Source: Actinomadura fibrosa
GTDB lineage: Bacteria > Actinomycetota > Actinomycetes > Streptosporangiales > Streptosporangiaceae
Length of the DNA stretch: 64,000 nucleotides
Direction: 5' to 3'
NCBI RefSeq assembly: GCF_900659615.1
Contig: NZ_CAACUY010000019.1
Span: 1-64,000 of the forward strand
Shown here: positions 53,530 to 62,911 of the stretch, piece after piece
Layout: each line of letters starts with the position of its first letter
Position numbering within the stretch: the stretch's first letter is position 1
Notes under the pieces: model-generated
What the model saw: the letters and a program-made list of their open reading frames with translations, nothing else
Database searches by the model: none
Told to the model about the DNA's origin: nothing
Made by a program: the position numbers and the translations under genes

Positions 53530-54276
53530 TTACTCAGGCGGGACGGTGCCCGGTACGGCGGCCAGCAGGTCCGCGAGCTCGCCGAACCCGCGGACGGCCA
53601 GGTCGCTCCGGGTGTCCTCCGCGCGGTCGGCGCCCCGGGCGGGCCCCTTCTCCAGGGGACGCTCCAGGAACGCCGTGCGGAGGCCCGCCTCCCGGGCGCC
53701 GTCGATGTCCCACGCGTGCGCGGCGACCATCAGGACCTCCGACGGCTCCACGTCCAGGAGCCCGACGGCGGTCAGGTACGCCCGCGGATCCGGCTTGTAG
53801 GCGCGGGCGAGCTCCGCCGACAGGATGCAGTCGAACGGGAGCCCCGCCTCCTTCACGAGGTTCGTCAGCAGCGCGAAACCCCCGTTGGACAGCGCCGCGA
53901 CCACGTACCGCTCCCGCAGCCTGGCGAGGCCGTCCACCGAGTCGTCCCAGGCGGGGAGCCGGTGCCAGGACCGGACGAGCCGCCGCCGCGCGTCCTCGCC
54001 GAACGCGCCCGCGACGCCGTGCAGCTCCAGCAGCTCGTCCAGCGACTCCCGGTGCAGCGTGTCGAGGTACGCCCAGTCCCGCTCGCCGTCGTTGACCCGC
54101 CGCATGGACGGCAGGTACCGGTCGCGCCACGCGTCGGCGAACGCCCCGCCGTCCAGCTCGACGCCGCGCCCCGCGGCGATCTCCGCCACCTGCTCCGCGA
54201 CCCCCGTCCGCCAGTCGACGGTCGTCCCGAAGATGTCGCAGGCCACCACCCGCACCGAACCCGGATCGAATCCCAC
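53530..54276 (-). CDS. Haloacid dehalogenase, type II
   Basis: A 248-residue HAD hydrolase. The nucleophile D14 is in VVACDIFGTTVDWRTG; LSNGGFALLTNLVKEAGLPFD supplies motif II, KPDPRAYLTAVGLL motif III, and VAAHAWDIDGAREAGLRTAF motif IV, as in L-2-haloacid dehalogenases. It should hydrolyse 2-halo acids such as 2-chloropropionate; other small phosphatase-like roles are possible. GTG 54276 has GGGGAGG 6 bases upstream. The last ~45 residues are an Arg/Asp-rich tail. Confidence 0.9.
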   Translation of the reverse strand: MGFDPGSVRVVACDIFGTTVDWRTGVAEQVAEIAAGRGVELDGGAFADAWRDRYLPSMRRVNDGERDWAYLDTLHRESLDELLELHGVAGAFGEDARRRLVRSWHRLPAWDDSVDGLARLRERYVVAALSNGGFALLTNLVKEAGLPFDCILSAELARAYKPDPRAYLTAVGLLDVEPSEVLMVAAHAWDIDGAREAGLRTAFLERPLEKGPARGADRAEDTRSDLAVRGFGELADLLAAVPGTVPPE

Positions 54277-54489
54277 GCGCGCCTCCCCGGCCGAGCCGCC
54301 CTCGCGGCGTCCCGGGGCCTTCCTAGCACTCCCGCCCGCCCGGAGTGGGCGTCATCCGGAGGATCGAGCGAACCGAACGGTCTTCGGTATGGCCATTTAC
54401 CCGGACGGCGCCGGTTCCCTATGTTGGTTCCCGGGAGACGCCCCGCCTCCCGCCCGTCCCGGCGGGTGAGCAGCACTGGGAGGAAGCAC

Positions 54490-55914
54490 GTGGAGCACGT
54501 CCGGCAGTTCTACATCGGTGGGAAGTGGGTCGAGCCGCTCGGCGGCGACACGATCGAGGTGGTCGACCCGTCCACCGAGAAGCCCTTCACCTCCGTCGCC
54601 CTCGGCACGGCCGCGGACGTCGACGCCGCCGTCGCCGCGGCGCGGACCGCGTTCGAGACCTACTCGCGGACGACCCGCGAGGAGCGCCTCGCCCTGCTCG
54701 ACCGGATCATCGAGGTGTACAGCGGGCGCCTCGGCGAGCTGGCCGAGACGATCAGCCGCGAGATGGGCGCGCCGCTGTCCCTGGCGAACAACGCGCAGGC
54801 CCTCGCCGGCCTGGCCCACCTCGGCACCGCGCGCGCCGTCCTCGCCGACTTCGAGTTCGAGCGCCCGCTGGGCTCCACGCTGCTCGTCCGCGAGCCGGTG
54901 GGCGTCTGCGGGATGATCACCCCCTGGAACTGGCCGCTCAACCAGATCGCCTGCAAGGTCGCCCCGGCCCTCGCCACCGGCTGCACGATGGTGCTGAAGC
55001 CGTCCGAGGTGGCGCCGCTCAACGCCATCCTGTTCGCCGAGATCCTGGACGAGGCGGGCGTGCCCGCGGGCGTGTTCAACCTCGTCAACGGCGACGGCGC
55101 CGGAGTCGGCGCGCCGCTGTCCGCCCACCCGGACGTCGACATGGTGTCGTTCACCGGCTCCACCCGCGCCGGCATCGAGGTCGCGCGGGCCGCCGCGCCG
55201 ACCGTCAAGCGCGTCGCGCAGGAGCTCGGCGGCAAGTCCGCCAACATCATCCTGGACGACGCCGACCTGCGAGAGGTCATCACCCGGGACGTGCGGAACA
55301 TGTGCACGAACTCGGGCCAGTCCTGCAACGCCCCGACCCGGATGCTCGTCCCCGCCGCCCGCATGGACGAGGCCGCCGCGATCGCCGCGGAGGCGGCGCG
55401 CGGGATCAAGCCCGGCGACCCGCGCGACGAGGGCACCACGATCGGCCCCGTGGTGTCGGAGGTGCAGTACGGCCGGATCCAGCAGCTCATCGAGAAGGGG
55501 ATCGGCGAGGGCGCCAAGCTGGAGGTCGGCGGCCCCGGCAGGCCCGAGGGCCTGGAGACCGGCTACTACGTGCGGCCCACCGTGTTCTCGCACGTGTCCA
55601 ACGACATGACGATCGCCCGCGAGGAGATCTTCGGGCCGGTGCTCGTGCTGATCGGCTACGAGGACGACGACGACGCCGTCCGCATCGCCAACGACACGGT
55701 CTACGGGCTGTCCGGCTACGTCTCCGGCAGCCCCGACCGCGCCAAGGCGGTGGCCCGCCGCATCCGCAGCGGCAACGTCCACCTCAACGGCGCTGGCCCC
55801 GACTTCAACGCGCCGTTCGGCGGCTACGGCCACTCGGGCAACGGCCGCGAGTGGGGCGCGCTCGGCTTCGAGGAGTACCTGGAGACGAAGGCCATCATGG
55901 GCCACGACGCCTGA
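54490..55914 (+). CDS. NAD(P)-dependent aldehyde dehydrogenase
   Basis: A 474-residue enzyme oxidising an aldehyde to the acid. Visible are GVCGMITPWNWPLNQIACKVAPALATGC, GNAD-loop MVSFTGSTRAGIEV, general base E245 in AQELGGKSAN, nucleophile C279 in NSGQSCNAPTRM, and EEIFGPVLVLIGY. GGGAGGAAG lies 6 bases before GTG 54490; the very long in-frame stretch upstream is a non-coding shadow. It is divergent from the dehalogenase gene with a 213-bp gap in which I see no clear operator. The substrate is unknown. Confidence 0.95.
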   Translation: MEHVRQFYIGGKWVEPLGGDTIEVVDPSTEKPFTSVALGTAADVDAAVAAARTAFETYSRTTREERLALLDRIIEVYSGRLGELAETISREMGAPLSLANNAQALAGLAHLGTARAVLADFEFERPLGSTLLVREPVGVCGMITPWNWPLNQIACKVAPALATGCTMVLKPSEVAPLNAILFAEILDEAGVPAGVFNLVNGDGAGVGAPLSAHPDVDMVSFTGSTRAGIEVARAAAPTVKRVAQELGGKSANIILDDADLREVITRDVRNMCTNSGQSCNAPTRMLVPAARMDEAAAIAAEAARGIKPGDPRDEGTTIGPVVSEVQYGRIQQLIEKGIGEGAKLEVGGPGRPEGLETGYYVRPTVFSHVSNDMTIAREEIFGPVLVLIGYEDDDDAVRIANDTVYGLSGYVSGSPDRAKAVARRIRSGNVHLNGAGPDFNAPFGGYGHSGNGREWGALGFEEYLETKAIMGHDA

Positions 55915-56003
55915 TCCCGCTTCTCGGGCGGGGCTGTGAGTCCGGTGTCCCTGGTGCGCGGTCGGCCGTGCGCCGGGGGCGCCGGACCTGCTGTAATGGG
56001 CTT

Positions 56004-56546
56004 GTGCACCTCAACCCTTACGGCGCGGACGCCGTGAACCTCGCCGCCGACCTGGCCAACCGGCCGCCGCGCAGCGCCGAGGAGCTCGCGGACCGCTGCC
56101 GCGCCGCCGGGCTGCTGGTCGAGGAGCCCGTCACGGCGGACGACCTCGACCGCGTTCGGGCCGTCCTGCTGGCCTGGGAGAAGGTCGTCGACGCCGGGGA
56201 CGAGCGCGAGCGCGCCGAGCTGCTCAACCGGATGCTGGCCGCGAGCGCCGGGCATCCGCGGCTCACCGCCCACGCCGGCGACGGCTGGCACCTGCACTAC
56301 CGCGACGACGGGCAGCCGCTCGGCGCCGTGCTCGCCTCGCTGATCGCGGTCGGCACCGCGCTGCACCTGGTGGGGCGCGGCATGCACCGGCTCCGGCGGT
56401 GCGCGGACGCCGGATGCGCCGCGGTCTTCGCCGACACCTCGCGCACCGGGCGGCAGCGGTACTGCTCGCACCGCTGCGCCAACCGCGACGCCGTCCGCCG
56501 GCACCGGGCGGCCCGCGCCGACGGGAACCGTCCCGCCCCGGCATGA
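56004..56546 (+). CDS. CGNR zinc-finger putative transcription factor
   Basis: A 180-residue protein of the ABATE/CGNR type. The N-terminal stress-sensing domain begins LNPYGADAVNLAADLANRPP; the C-terminal zinc finger is RRCADAGCAAVF...RYCSHRCANRDAVRRHR, where the eponymous CGNR reads CANR. Members are thought to be DNA-binding regulators, function unproven. GTG 56004 begins exactly at the family start; no ribosome site is obvious. It follows the aldehyde dehydrogenase by 89 bases and could regulate it. Confidence 0.88.
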   Translation: MHLNPYGADAVNLAADLANRPPRSAEELADRCRAAGLLVEEPVTADDLDRVRAVLLAWEKVVDAGDERERAELLNRMLAASAGHPRLTAHAGDGWHLHYRDDGQPLGAVLASLIAVGTALHLVGRGMHRLRRCADAGCAAVFADTSRTGRQRYCSHRCANRDAVRRHRAARADGNRPAPA

Positions 56547-56590
56547 CCGGGACGGGACGGCGCTGAGCGGGACGAGCGGGGAGAGCGCGG

Positions 56591-58117
56591 TCAGCCGCCG
56601 ATGGTCGAGTTCTCGGCGGCGGTGACGATCGTCGTCGCGTCCTCGGGCAGGAGGTGGCCGGCGTTCACCGACGCCTGCGCGGCGGCCCGGACCTTGGCGA
56701 CGTAGTCGTCATGCGTCGGGTACAGGCGGCTGAGCACCGGCTCTGCGGTGCGCGGCAGCGACGGGTCGGACGGGTCGCCGGCGTTGTGCCGGTCCCACGG
56801 GTCGGAGTCGCCGTTCCACGGGTCGCGGGCGCCGTAGAGGCCGCAGAACACGCCGCTGCCGCTGGTGTCGCGCTCCCCGGTGAGGGTCCGGGTCGGCACC
56901 GTGACGTCCGGGAGCCGGACGCCTCCGGTGGCGAGGCCGGTGGACGGGTCGCGCAGGACGGTGCTCAGCGGGGCACCGCTCGGCGGCTGCGCCCCGCCGC
57001 GCGCCCACGAGGCCAGGTGCCGCAGCGCGGCGTTCATCGAGTAGTGGCCGGGGCCGTCGTTGAAGGGGGCCGAACCGGCGGCGCAGTCGGGCTGCGGCGC
57101 GGCGGAGCCCACCGACTTCAGCACGGTCGGGTTGCCGAGGTCGTAGGCCCACTGGTCGCCGTGCGCGGTGCCCGCGAGCTCCCAGTGCACGACCCGGTCG
57201 GTGTCCGGCTGCCGCGCGACGGAGGCGAGGGGCACGTCGGTCTCGGTGAGCACGACGAAGACCGGCACCGCCGAGTCGGTCCGGATCCGGGACGGGTTGG
57301 GCATCGTCAGCACGTCGGCCAGGCTGCCGCTGATCGGCGAGGCGACCGCGCTGTTGCTGTGGACCATGAGGCCGTCGTAGACCTGGGCCACCGGCTGCAC
57401 GGCGTTGGCGTAGGTCGTCATGAAGCCCGCCGACTGCGACTCGCCGTCCGCGAGCACCGTCGTGGGCCGCAGCCCGCCGAGTGGGTCCGGCCCGTTCGGG
57501 GTGCGGAGCGCCTGCCCGGCCTGGGAGAAGATGTCGTAGGAGTAGGCGTCGCCGGGGTGGACGAGGCTGCCGTAGCGGGCCGGGTCCCAGCCCTTGAGGC
57601 CGTGGACGTCGCCGAGGCCGCCGTTGACGCCGACCGCCTGCGCCGAGACGCCGACCCAGGCGTACCCGCGGCGCAGCAGCTCGTCGCGCTCGAACCAGTA
57701 GTCGGGGGAGAGGTCGAGCTGGCCGCTGACGTTGAGCCACTCGACGACGACGGTGCCGTTGAACTTCGCCGGGTCGGACGGGCGGCGGACCAGCAGCCGG
57801 CTCTTGTACGCGGCCTGGCCCGACGCGCGGACGTTCCAGCGGCCGTCCGACGTCCAGAGGCCGGACTTGGCGTAGGACGTGGCGGTGCCCTGGATGAAGT
57901 ACTCGCTCTCGGTGTAGCCGAACGAGCCGAGGTCCTCGGCGGCGGCGAGGAACGGGAAGCCGTGGCTGCCGGCGGGCGGGACGGTGATCGTGGGGTTGGC
58001 GGCCGCGGCCCGGGCGGCGGGAGCGGTGGGCGGCGCGGCGATCAGGGCGGCGGAGAGCACCGCCCCCAGCGCGGCGGCGGTGGCCCGCCGCCGGATGGGC
58101 CGGAGGGGGATGCGCAC
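56591..58117 (-). CDS. Secreted alpha/beta-hydrolase domain protein (PF20091-like)
   Basis: A 508-residue exported protein. The signal peptide (RRRATAAALGAVLSAALIAAPPTAPAARA) is followed by YTESEYFIQGTATSY, VVVEWLNVSGQLDLSPDYW, LLRRGYAWVGVSAQAVGV and a nucleophile-elbow candidate ADGESQSAGFMTTYANAVQP, with WELAGTAHGDQW late in the chain; the layout is that of the large alpha/beta hydrolase domain family. The substrate is unknown, probably an ester. GGAGG lies 7 bases before GTG 58117. It is divergent from the tannase-like gene across a 253-bp gap. Confidence 0.88.
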   Translation of the reverse strand: MRIPLRPIRRRATAAALGAVLSAALIAAPPTAPAARAAAANPTITVPPAGSHGFPFLAAAEDLGSFGYTESEYFIQGTATSYAKSGLWTSDGRWNVRASGQAAYKSRLLVRRPSDPAKFNGTVVVEWLNVSGQLDLSPDYWFERDELLRRGYAWVGVSAQAVGVNGGLGDVHGLKGWDPARYGSLVHPGDAYSYDIFSQAGQALRTPNGPDPLGGLRPTTVLADGESQSAGFMTTYANAVQPVAQVYDGLMVHSNSAVASPISGSLADVLTMPNPSRIRTDSAVPVFVVLTETDVPLASVARQPDTDRVVHWELAGTAHGDQWAYDLGNPTVLKSVGSAAPQPDCAAGSAPFNDGPGHYSMNAALRHLASWARGGAQPPSGAPLSTVLRDPSTGLATGGVRLPDVTVPTRTLTGERDTSGSGVFCGLYGARDPWNGDSDPWDRHNAGDPSDPSLPRTAEPVLSRLYPTHDDYVAKVRAAAQASVNAGHLLPEDATTIVTAAENSTIGG

Positions 58118-58272
58118 GGGTGAACCTCCGTGGACGGGGTGGCAGGGATGCACAGTGTCGGCCGCGCGCACCGGACGGGACATCGGGGAAATCGCCAGCG
58201 GCGCGCTCCCGCCGGGTTCCGGGCCGGTCCCGCCCGTGGATTGCCTCAGATCACATCACCCAAATCGTCGCA

Positions 58273-58290
58273 GAGATTGTTAACATTCTC
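58273..58290. promoter_or_regulatory. TGTTAACA-centred palindrome between two secreted hydrolase genes
   Basis: GAGA-T-TGTTAACA-T-TCTC is an 18-bp inverted repeat with a single mismatched pair, in an A/T-rich patch of the 253-bp divergent gap. It is a likely operator for one or both hydrolase genes. Confidence 0.5.
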
Positions 58291-58370
58291 GGACCATCCA
58301 TCTCGCGGTGCGTCCCCGCCGCGGTGCCGCCGGACCCCGGGCGGCATCCCACCCGAGGAGGCGGTCGGCG

Positions 58371-60233
58371 ATGCGTGCTCTCTTCGCCCACGGTCCGTTC
58401 TTCCGATCGAGCGCCCGGAGACGCGGGCGCGGCCGTTCCCGGCCGGTGACCGGTCTCGCCGTCCTGACGCTCCTGATCGCGGCCCTGGCGTCCGCGGGAA
58501 GCGTGACCGGCACGGCCAACGCGGCGAACGCCGTGAACGCGGCGGGTGCGGGCGGCTCCGGCGCCGCGAGCGCGACCGCCGCGCGGCAAAGGCGGCCCGT
58601 CACCGCGGACGGCCTCGCGGATCTGCCTCCGCTGCGTCCGGTGCGGGACTGCGCCAGCCTGGTGGGGCTCGTCCTGGACGGCGTCACCGACGCGCCGGTC
58701 ACGATCCAGTCCGCGACCGTCACGACGCAGGGCGCGCCCGCGCCCTACTGCGCGGTCCGCGGCACGATCGCGCCCGCCGACACGATCGTCATGCGGCTGC
58801 CGGTCAACGGATGGACGCAGCGCTACGTGCAGACGGGCTGCGGCGGCCTGTGCGGCAGCGCGAACATCGGCTACACCCAGGCGTCCACCTGCCCGCCGAT
58901 CGCGGACGGCACGATCGCCAGCGCCACGACGGACATGGGGCACCAGGGGCAGAACGACGGCTCGTGGGCGGCGGGCAACCCGCAGGCGCAAATCGACTTC
59001 GCCTACCGCGGCGTACACGTCACGTCGCAGGTCGCCAAGGCCGTCATCGCCCGGTTCTACGGCCGCTCCCCGGTCTACTCCTACTTCGACGGCTGCTCCG
59101 ACGGCGGACGCGAGGCGCTCATGGAGGCGCAGCGCTTCCCCGGCGACTTCGACGGCATCGCCGCGGGCGCGCCCGCGAACAACATGGTCGTCCAGAACAC
59201 CCTTCACCACGCGTGGAACGTCCTGACCAACCTGGACGGGAACGGCCGCTACATCCTCCTCGCCGACAAGCTGCCGCTCGTCCACAACGCGGTCCTCGCC
59301 GCCTGCGACGCCCGGGACGGCGTCAAGGACGGCGTGCTCGACGACCCGCGGCGCTGCGACTTCGACCCCGGGACGCTGCGCTGCGTGAAGGGCCAGGCGC
59401 CCGCGACCTGCCTGTCCGCCGCCGAGGCCGGGGTCGTCCGGCGGCTGCACGACGGCGCGGTGGACGCGCGGGGCCGCCGGCTCGAACCGGCGATCGCCCA
59501 CGAGTGGGGCTCCGAGCTCGAATGGACGCTGTTCGTGCCCGCCGCGCAGGGGCAGACGGTCGCCAGCGAGAACTTCGTGCTCTCCTTCGCGCGGTACCTC
59601 GGCTACACGAACGTGGCGAACCCCGGTTGGAAGCTCTCCGACCTGAAGTTCACGGCCGAGTCGTTCTGGAAGACGGTGCAGTCGTCCAGCTACCTGTCCG
59701 CGATGGACCCGGACCTGCGCGTCTTCCACCGGTCGGGCGGCAAGCTCCTGCTCTGGCACGGCTGGAACGACCAGCACATCTCCCCGCAGGGGACGCTCGC
59801 CTACTACGACGCCCTGCGGAAGACGATGGGGCGCCGGGCGGCCGACGACTTCACCCGGCTCTACCTCTTCCCCGGCGTCGCGCACTGCGGCGGTGGGAAC
59901 GGCCCGAACACGTTCGACGTCCTCACCCCCGTCATGGCGTGGGTGGAGAGCGGCGCGAAGCCGGGACGGATCATCGCGTCGAACGTCACGAACGGCACCG
60001 TCACCCGTACGCGTCCGGTCTTCCCCTACCCGGCGGTCGCCCGCTACGACGGGACGGGCAGCGTCGACGACGCCGCGAACTTCACCGCCTACACGCCCCG
60101 CGAGGAGCCGCGTCCCGGCTACCACTGGCTCGGGGAGCGGCTGTACTCGCACGGCTACCAGACCTGGTGCGCGGCGGTGGGCGCGGAGCTCGCCTGCCGG
60201 CCCGCGCGAACCTGGCTCACCGCCCGCGCCTGA
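58371..60233 (+). CDS. Secreted tannase / feruloyl esterase-family hydrolase
   Basis: A 620-residue exported serine esterase. A basic n-region and hydrophobic core (VTGLAVLTLLIAALASAGSV) form the signal. The family's CS-D-HC arrangement is complete: C242-S243 in FDGCSDGGREAL, D467 in WHGWNDQHIS and H505-C506 in GVAHCGGGNGP, so a disulfide ties the catalytic Ser and His. A lid with further cysteines lies between. It should cleave aromatic esters such as tannins, ferulates or terephthalate-type esters. GAGGAGG is 8 bases before ATG 58371. It is convergent with the GntR gene. Confidence 0.93.
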   Translation: MRALFAHGPFFRSSARRRGRGRSRPVTGLAVLTLLIAALASAGSVTGTANAANAVNAAGAGGSGAASATAARQRRPVTADGLADLPPLRPVRDCASLVGLVLDGVTDAPVTIQSATVTTQGAPAPYCAVRGTIAPADTIVMRLPVNGWTQRYVQTGCGGLCGSANIGYTQASTCPPIADGTIASATTDMGHQGQNDGSWAAGNPQAQIDFAYRGVHVTSQVAKAVIARFYGRSPVYSYFDGCSDGGREALMEAQRFPGDFDGIAAGAPANNMVVQNTLHHAWNVLTNLDGNGRYILLADKLPLVHNAVLAACDARDGVKDGVLDDPRRCDFDPGTLRCVKGQAPATCLSAAEAGVVRRLHDGAVDARGRRLEPAIAHEWGSELEWTLFVPAAQGQTVASENFVLSFARYLGYTNVANPGWKLSDLKFTAESFWKTVQSSSYLSAMDPDLRVFHRSGGKLLLWHGWNDQHISPQGTLAYYDALRKTMGRRAADDFTRLYLFPGVAHCGGGNGPNTFDVLTPVMAWVESGAKPGRIIASNVTNGTVTRTRPVFPYPAVARYDGTGSVDDAANFTAYTPREEPRPGYHWLGERLYSHGYQTWCAAVGAELACRPARTWLTARA

Positions 60234-60255
60234 CCGCGCTGGACGGCGCCTGATC

Positions 60256-60915
60256 TCAGATGGCGCGGAGCGCGTCGATCACGCTGGCGAGGTGGCGGCG
60301 CGCCGCGCGCTCGGCCGCGTCGGGGGCGTGCGCGGCGATCTCGTCGATGATCGCGAGGTGCTCGGCCAGCGACACGTGCGGCCGGCCGGGGACCAGCGCC
60401 AGCTTGAACTGGTGCCGGACGTTCTGCGCGCGCAGCCGCCCGAGCACCGCCGCGGCGGTCCGCTGGGCGCTGATCTCGACGATCCGCGCGTGCAGCGCCC
60501 GGTTGAGGTCGGAGTACTCCAGCACGCGGCCCTGCGCGACCGCGGTGCGCATGGCCGCGCCGATGCCCCGCAGCTCGGCGGCCTCCGCGTCCGTCACGCG
60601 CTCGGCGGCCTTGGCCGCGCACAGCCCCTCCAGCGCCATGCGGACCTCGGAGATCTCGATCGCCTCGTCGAGCGTCACCGCGCGGACGCGGGCGCCGCGG
60701 TGCTGGACGCGCTCGACCAGGCCCTCGTTGGCCAGCTCGAACAGGGCCGTCCGCACGCCGCTGCGGCTGGCGCCGAACTGCTCGGACAGGTCGGCCTCGA
60801 CGAGGCGCTGGTTCGGCGCGAACTCGCCCCGGGCGATCGCCTCGCGGATCGCGGCGGTGACGTCCGGCCGCCCGGTGCCGCCCGGGGTTCGCGTGGTCTG
60901 CTCGTGCGCTGGCAT
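60256..60915 (-). CDS. GntR-family (FCD) transcriptional regulator
   Basis: A 219-residue regulator. The GntR winged helix (AAIREAIARGEFAPNQRLVEADLSEQFGASRSGVRTALFELANEGLV) is followed by a helical FCD effector domain, whose metal-ligand residues include the His of LNRALHARIVEIS and HLAIIDEI. Effectors of such proteins are usually small carboxylic acids. GAGGA lies 5 bases before ATG 60915. It diverges from the ABC importer operon, and a perfect palindrome abuts the importer promoter, so it very likely represses that operon. Confidence 0.92.
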   Translation of the reverse strand: MPAHEQTTRTPGGTGRPDVTAAIREAIARGEFAPNQRLVEADLSEQFGASRSGVRTALFELANEGLVERVQHRGARVRAVTLDEAIEISEVRMALEGLCAAKAAERVTDAEAAELRGIGAAMRTAVAQGRVLEYSDLNRALHARIVEISAQRTAAAVLGRLRAQNVRHQFKLALVPGRPHVSLAEHLAIIDEIAAHAPDAAERAARRHLASVIDALRAI

Positions 60916-60986
60916 CGATTCCTCACTCGCGGGCCGGGGCGCCGTCATTCTAGGGGCCGCACCGGGGCGCCCCCAGTTGGCCACGA

Positions 60987-61033
60987 ATTTGGCCACCAAA
61001 TCGTTGACAATCTTGTTCCGACATTCGTAGCAT
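60987..61033 (+). promoter_or_regulatory. ABC-importer promoter with GntR operator
   Basis: ATTTGG-CCA-CCAAAT (60987-61001) is a perfect 15-bp palindrome that lies 2 bases before a consensus -35 box TTGACA (61004-61009); TAGCAT (61028-61033) follows after 18 bases as the -10. A second TTGGCCAC half-site lies just upstream. The operator position predicts repression by the divergent GntR protein. Confidence 0.7.
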
Positions 61034-61130
61034 CAGCGTCACCCTCGGCGGTGCCCTCGGGGGAGGGCGGCCGTCCCCGCCCCGTCCAGGAGCCTTCTCG
61101 CCCCTCCACCCGACGTCCTGGAGAAGCACC

Positions 61131-62084
61131 GTGATCAAAGTCCGCGCGGCCCTGGCCGCCGCATCCCTCCTGCTGCTCGCCGCGTGCGGAGGCGGGGGAG
61201 GGGGCGACGCCTCCGGCGACGGCCCCACGACGGTGAAGGTGAGCGTCATCCCCATCGTCGACGTGGCGCCCATCTACCTCGGGAACCAGCAGGGCTTCTT
61301 CACCGAGCAGGGGCTCAGGCTCCAGATCGAGACCGCGCAGGGCGGGGCCGCCATCGTGCCCGCCGTGGTCAGCGGCCAGGTCGACTTCGGCTTCAGCAAC
61401 CTCACCTCGCTCATCCTCGGCGCCTCGAAGGGCATCCCGCTCAAGGTCGTCGCGCCCGGCGCAGGCTCGACCGGCGTCCAGCGCAAGGACTTCGGCGGCG
61501 TGCTCGTCAAGGCCGGCAGCCCGATCAGGACGGCCAAGGACCTCGCGGGCAAGCGCGTCGCCGTCAACACGCTGAACAACATCAACGACACCACCGTCCG
61601 GGCGTCGATCCGGGCCGCCGGCGGCGACCCCAAGAGCGTCAAGTTCACGGAGCTGGCCTTCCCGGACATGCTCGCCGCGCTCGACAAGGGCAACGTGGAC
61701 GCGGTCCAGGTCGTCGAGCCGTTCCTCGCGACCGGGCTGAAGAACGGCGCGCGGCTCGTCGCCTCCAACTACGTGGACACCGCGCCGAACCTGACCATCG
61801 CCGGCTACTTCACCTCGCAGAAGACCGTCGCGTCCAAGCCGGAGCTCGTGAAGAAGTTCACCGCGGCGATGCAGAAGTCGCTGAAGTACGCCAGCGACCA
61901 CCCGGACGCGGTCCGCAAGGTGCTCGGCACCTACACGAAGATCGACCCGTCGGTCGCCGGGTCGCTCACGCTGCCGACGTACCCGGCGCAGGTGAACGCC
62001 GCGGGGCTCCAGACCCTCGCGAACCTCGCCGTCCAGGACGGGCTCGTCAAGTCCGCCCCCGACCTGAAGAACCTCCAGCCGTGA
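61131..62084 (+). CDS. ABC-importer substrate-binding lipoprotein, NitT/TauT type
   Basis: A 317-residue periplasmic-type binding protein anchored by lipidation: signal ALAAASLLLLAAC with lipobox Cys19. The SsuA/TauA/ThiY-like fold shows PIVDVAPIYLGNQQGFFTEQGL, VVSGQVDFGFSNLTSLI and AVNTLNNINDTTVRASI. The ligand is not evident; this family binds sulfonates, nitrate, pyrimidine precursors or aromatic acids. GTG 61131 has GGAGAAGC ahead. The genes for two permeases and an ATPase follow with overlapping ends. The nearby tannase and ester hydrolase suggest an aromatic acid ligand (inference). Confidence 0.92.
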   Translation: MIKVRAALAAASLLLLAACGGGGGGDASGDGPTTVKVSVIPIVDVAPIYLGNQQGFFTEQGLRLQIETAQGGAAIVPAVVSGQVDFGFSNLTSLILGASKGIPLKVVAPGAGSTGVQRKDFGGVLVKAGSPIRTAKDLAGKRVAVNTLNNINDTTVRASIRAAGGDPKSVKFTELAFPDMLAALDKGNVDAVQVVEPFLATGLKNGARLVASNYVDTAPNLTIAGYFTSQKTVASKPELVKKFTAAMQKSLKYASDHPDAVRKVLGTYTKIDPSVAGSLTLPTYPAQVNAAGLQTLANLAVQDGLVKSAPDLKNLQP

Positions 62085-62911
62085 CGGCCGCGGTGACGGC
62101 GGACCCGGCGGGGCGCGACCGGGACGGCCGCCGCCGCCCCGCCGTGCCGTCCTGGGCCCTCGGCATCGCCGGGCTCGCCGGGCTGATGGCGCTGGCCGAG
62201 CTCGTCCCCCGGGCCGGGCTGGTGCGGGAGCGCTACCTGCCGCCGTTCAGCGACATGGTGTCCGCGCTGGCCGACCAGGCCGGGACGGACGCGTTCTGGC
62301 GGGCCCTGCTGGAGACGCTCCGCGGCTGGGCGATCGGCCTGGCGATCGCCATGGCCGCGGGCGTCGTCCTCGGCATCGTGATCGGCGGCGTCCCGCCGCT
62401 GCGCGCGGCGCTGACGTCCACGATCGAGTTCCTGCGCCCGATCCCGTCCGTCGCGCTGATCCCGCTGGCCGTCCTGCTGTACGGGACGCAGATGCGCTCC
62501 ACGCTGCTGCTGGTCGTGTACGCCTCGTTCTGGCAGGTGCTGATGCAGGTCCTGTACGGCGTCCAGGACGTGGACCCGGTGGCCCGCGAGACCGCGCGGT
62601 CCTACCGGTTCCGCCCGCTGACGCAGGTCCGCACCGTCATCTGGCCGACCGCGCTCCCGTACGTCATGACCGGGTTCCGGCTGGGCGCGGCGGTCGCGCT
62701 GATCCTGGAGATCACCGGCGAGCTCGTCATCGGCTCGCCGGGGCTCGGCAGGCAGATCGCGGTGGCGCAGAACTCGAACGCGGTGCCGTCGATGTACGCG
62801 CTGGTCATCGTCGTCGGGCTGATCGGCATGCTGGTCAACGCCGCCGCCCGCGCCGTCGAGCGGCGGGCGCTGCGCTGGCATCCCTCCGTCCGCCGGGAGG
62901 TGGTCTCGTGA
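62081..62911 (+). CDS. ABC-importer permease, first
   Basis: A 276-residue inner-membrane subunit of the SsuC/TauC type with about six helices. The coupling (EAA) loop reads ETARSYRFRPLTQVRTVIWPTALPYVMTG, and the C-terminal region ELVIGSPGLGRQIAVAQNS is typical. GTG 62081 overlaps the binding-protein stop as GTGA. It pairs with the second permease as a heterodimer. Confidence 0.93.
   Translation: MTAAVTADPAGRDRDGRRRPAVPSWALGIAGLAGLMALAELVPRAGLVRERYLPPFSDMVSALADQAGTDAFWRALLETLRGWAIGLAIAMAAGVVLGIVIGGVPPLRAALTSTIEFLRPIPSVALIPLAVLLYGTQMRSTLLLVVYASFWQVLMQVLYGVQDVDPVARETARSYRFRPLTQVRTVIWPTALPYVMTGFRLGAAVALILEITGELVIGSPGLGRQIAVAQNSNAVPSMYALVIVVGLIGMLVNAAARAVERRALRWHPSVRREVVS

Noticed and set aside
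50815-54489. Very long plus-strand open frame leading into the aldehyde dehydrogenase
   Set aside because: It lies antisense to the GNAT, permease and dehalogenase genes and is low-complexity Arg/Asp/Gln-rich, a typical shadow in high-GC DNA.
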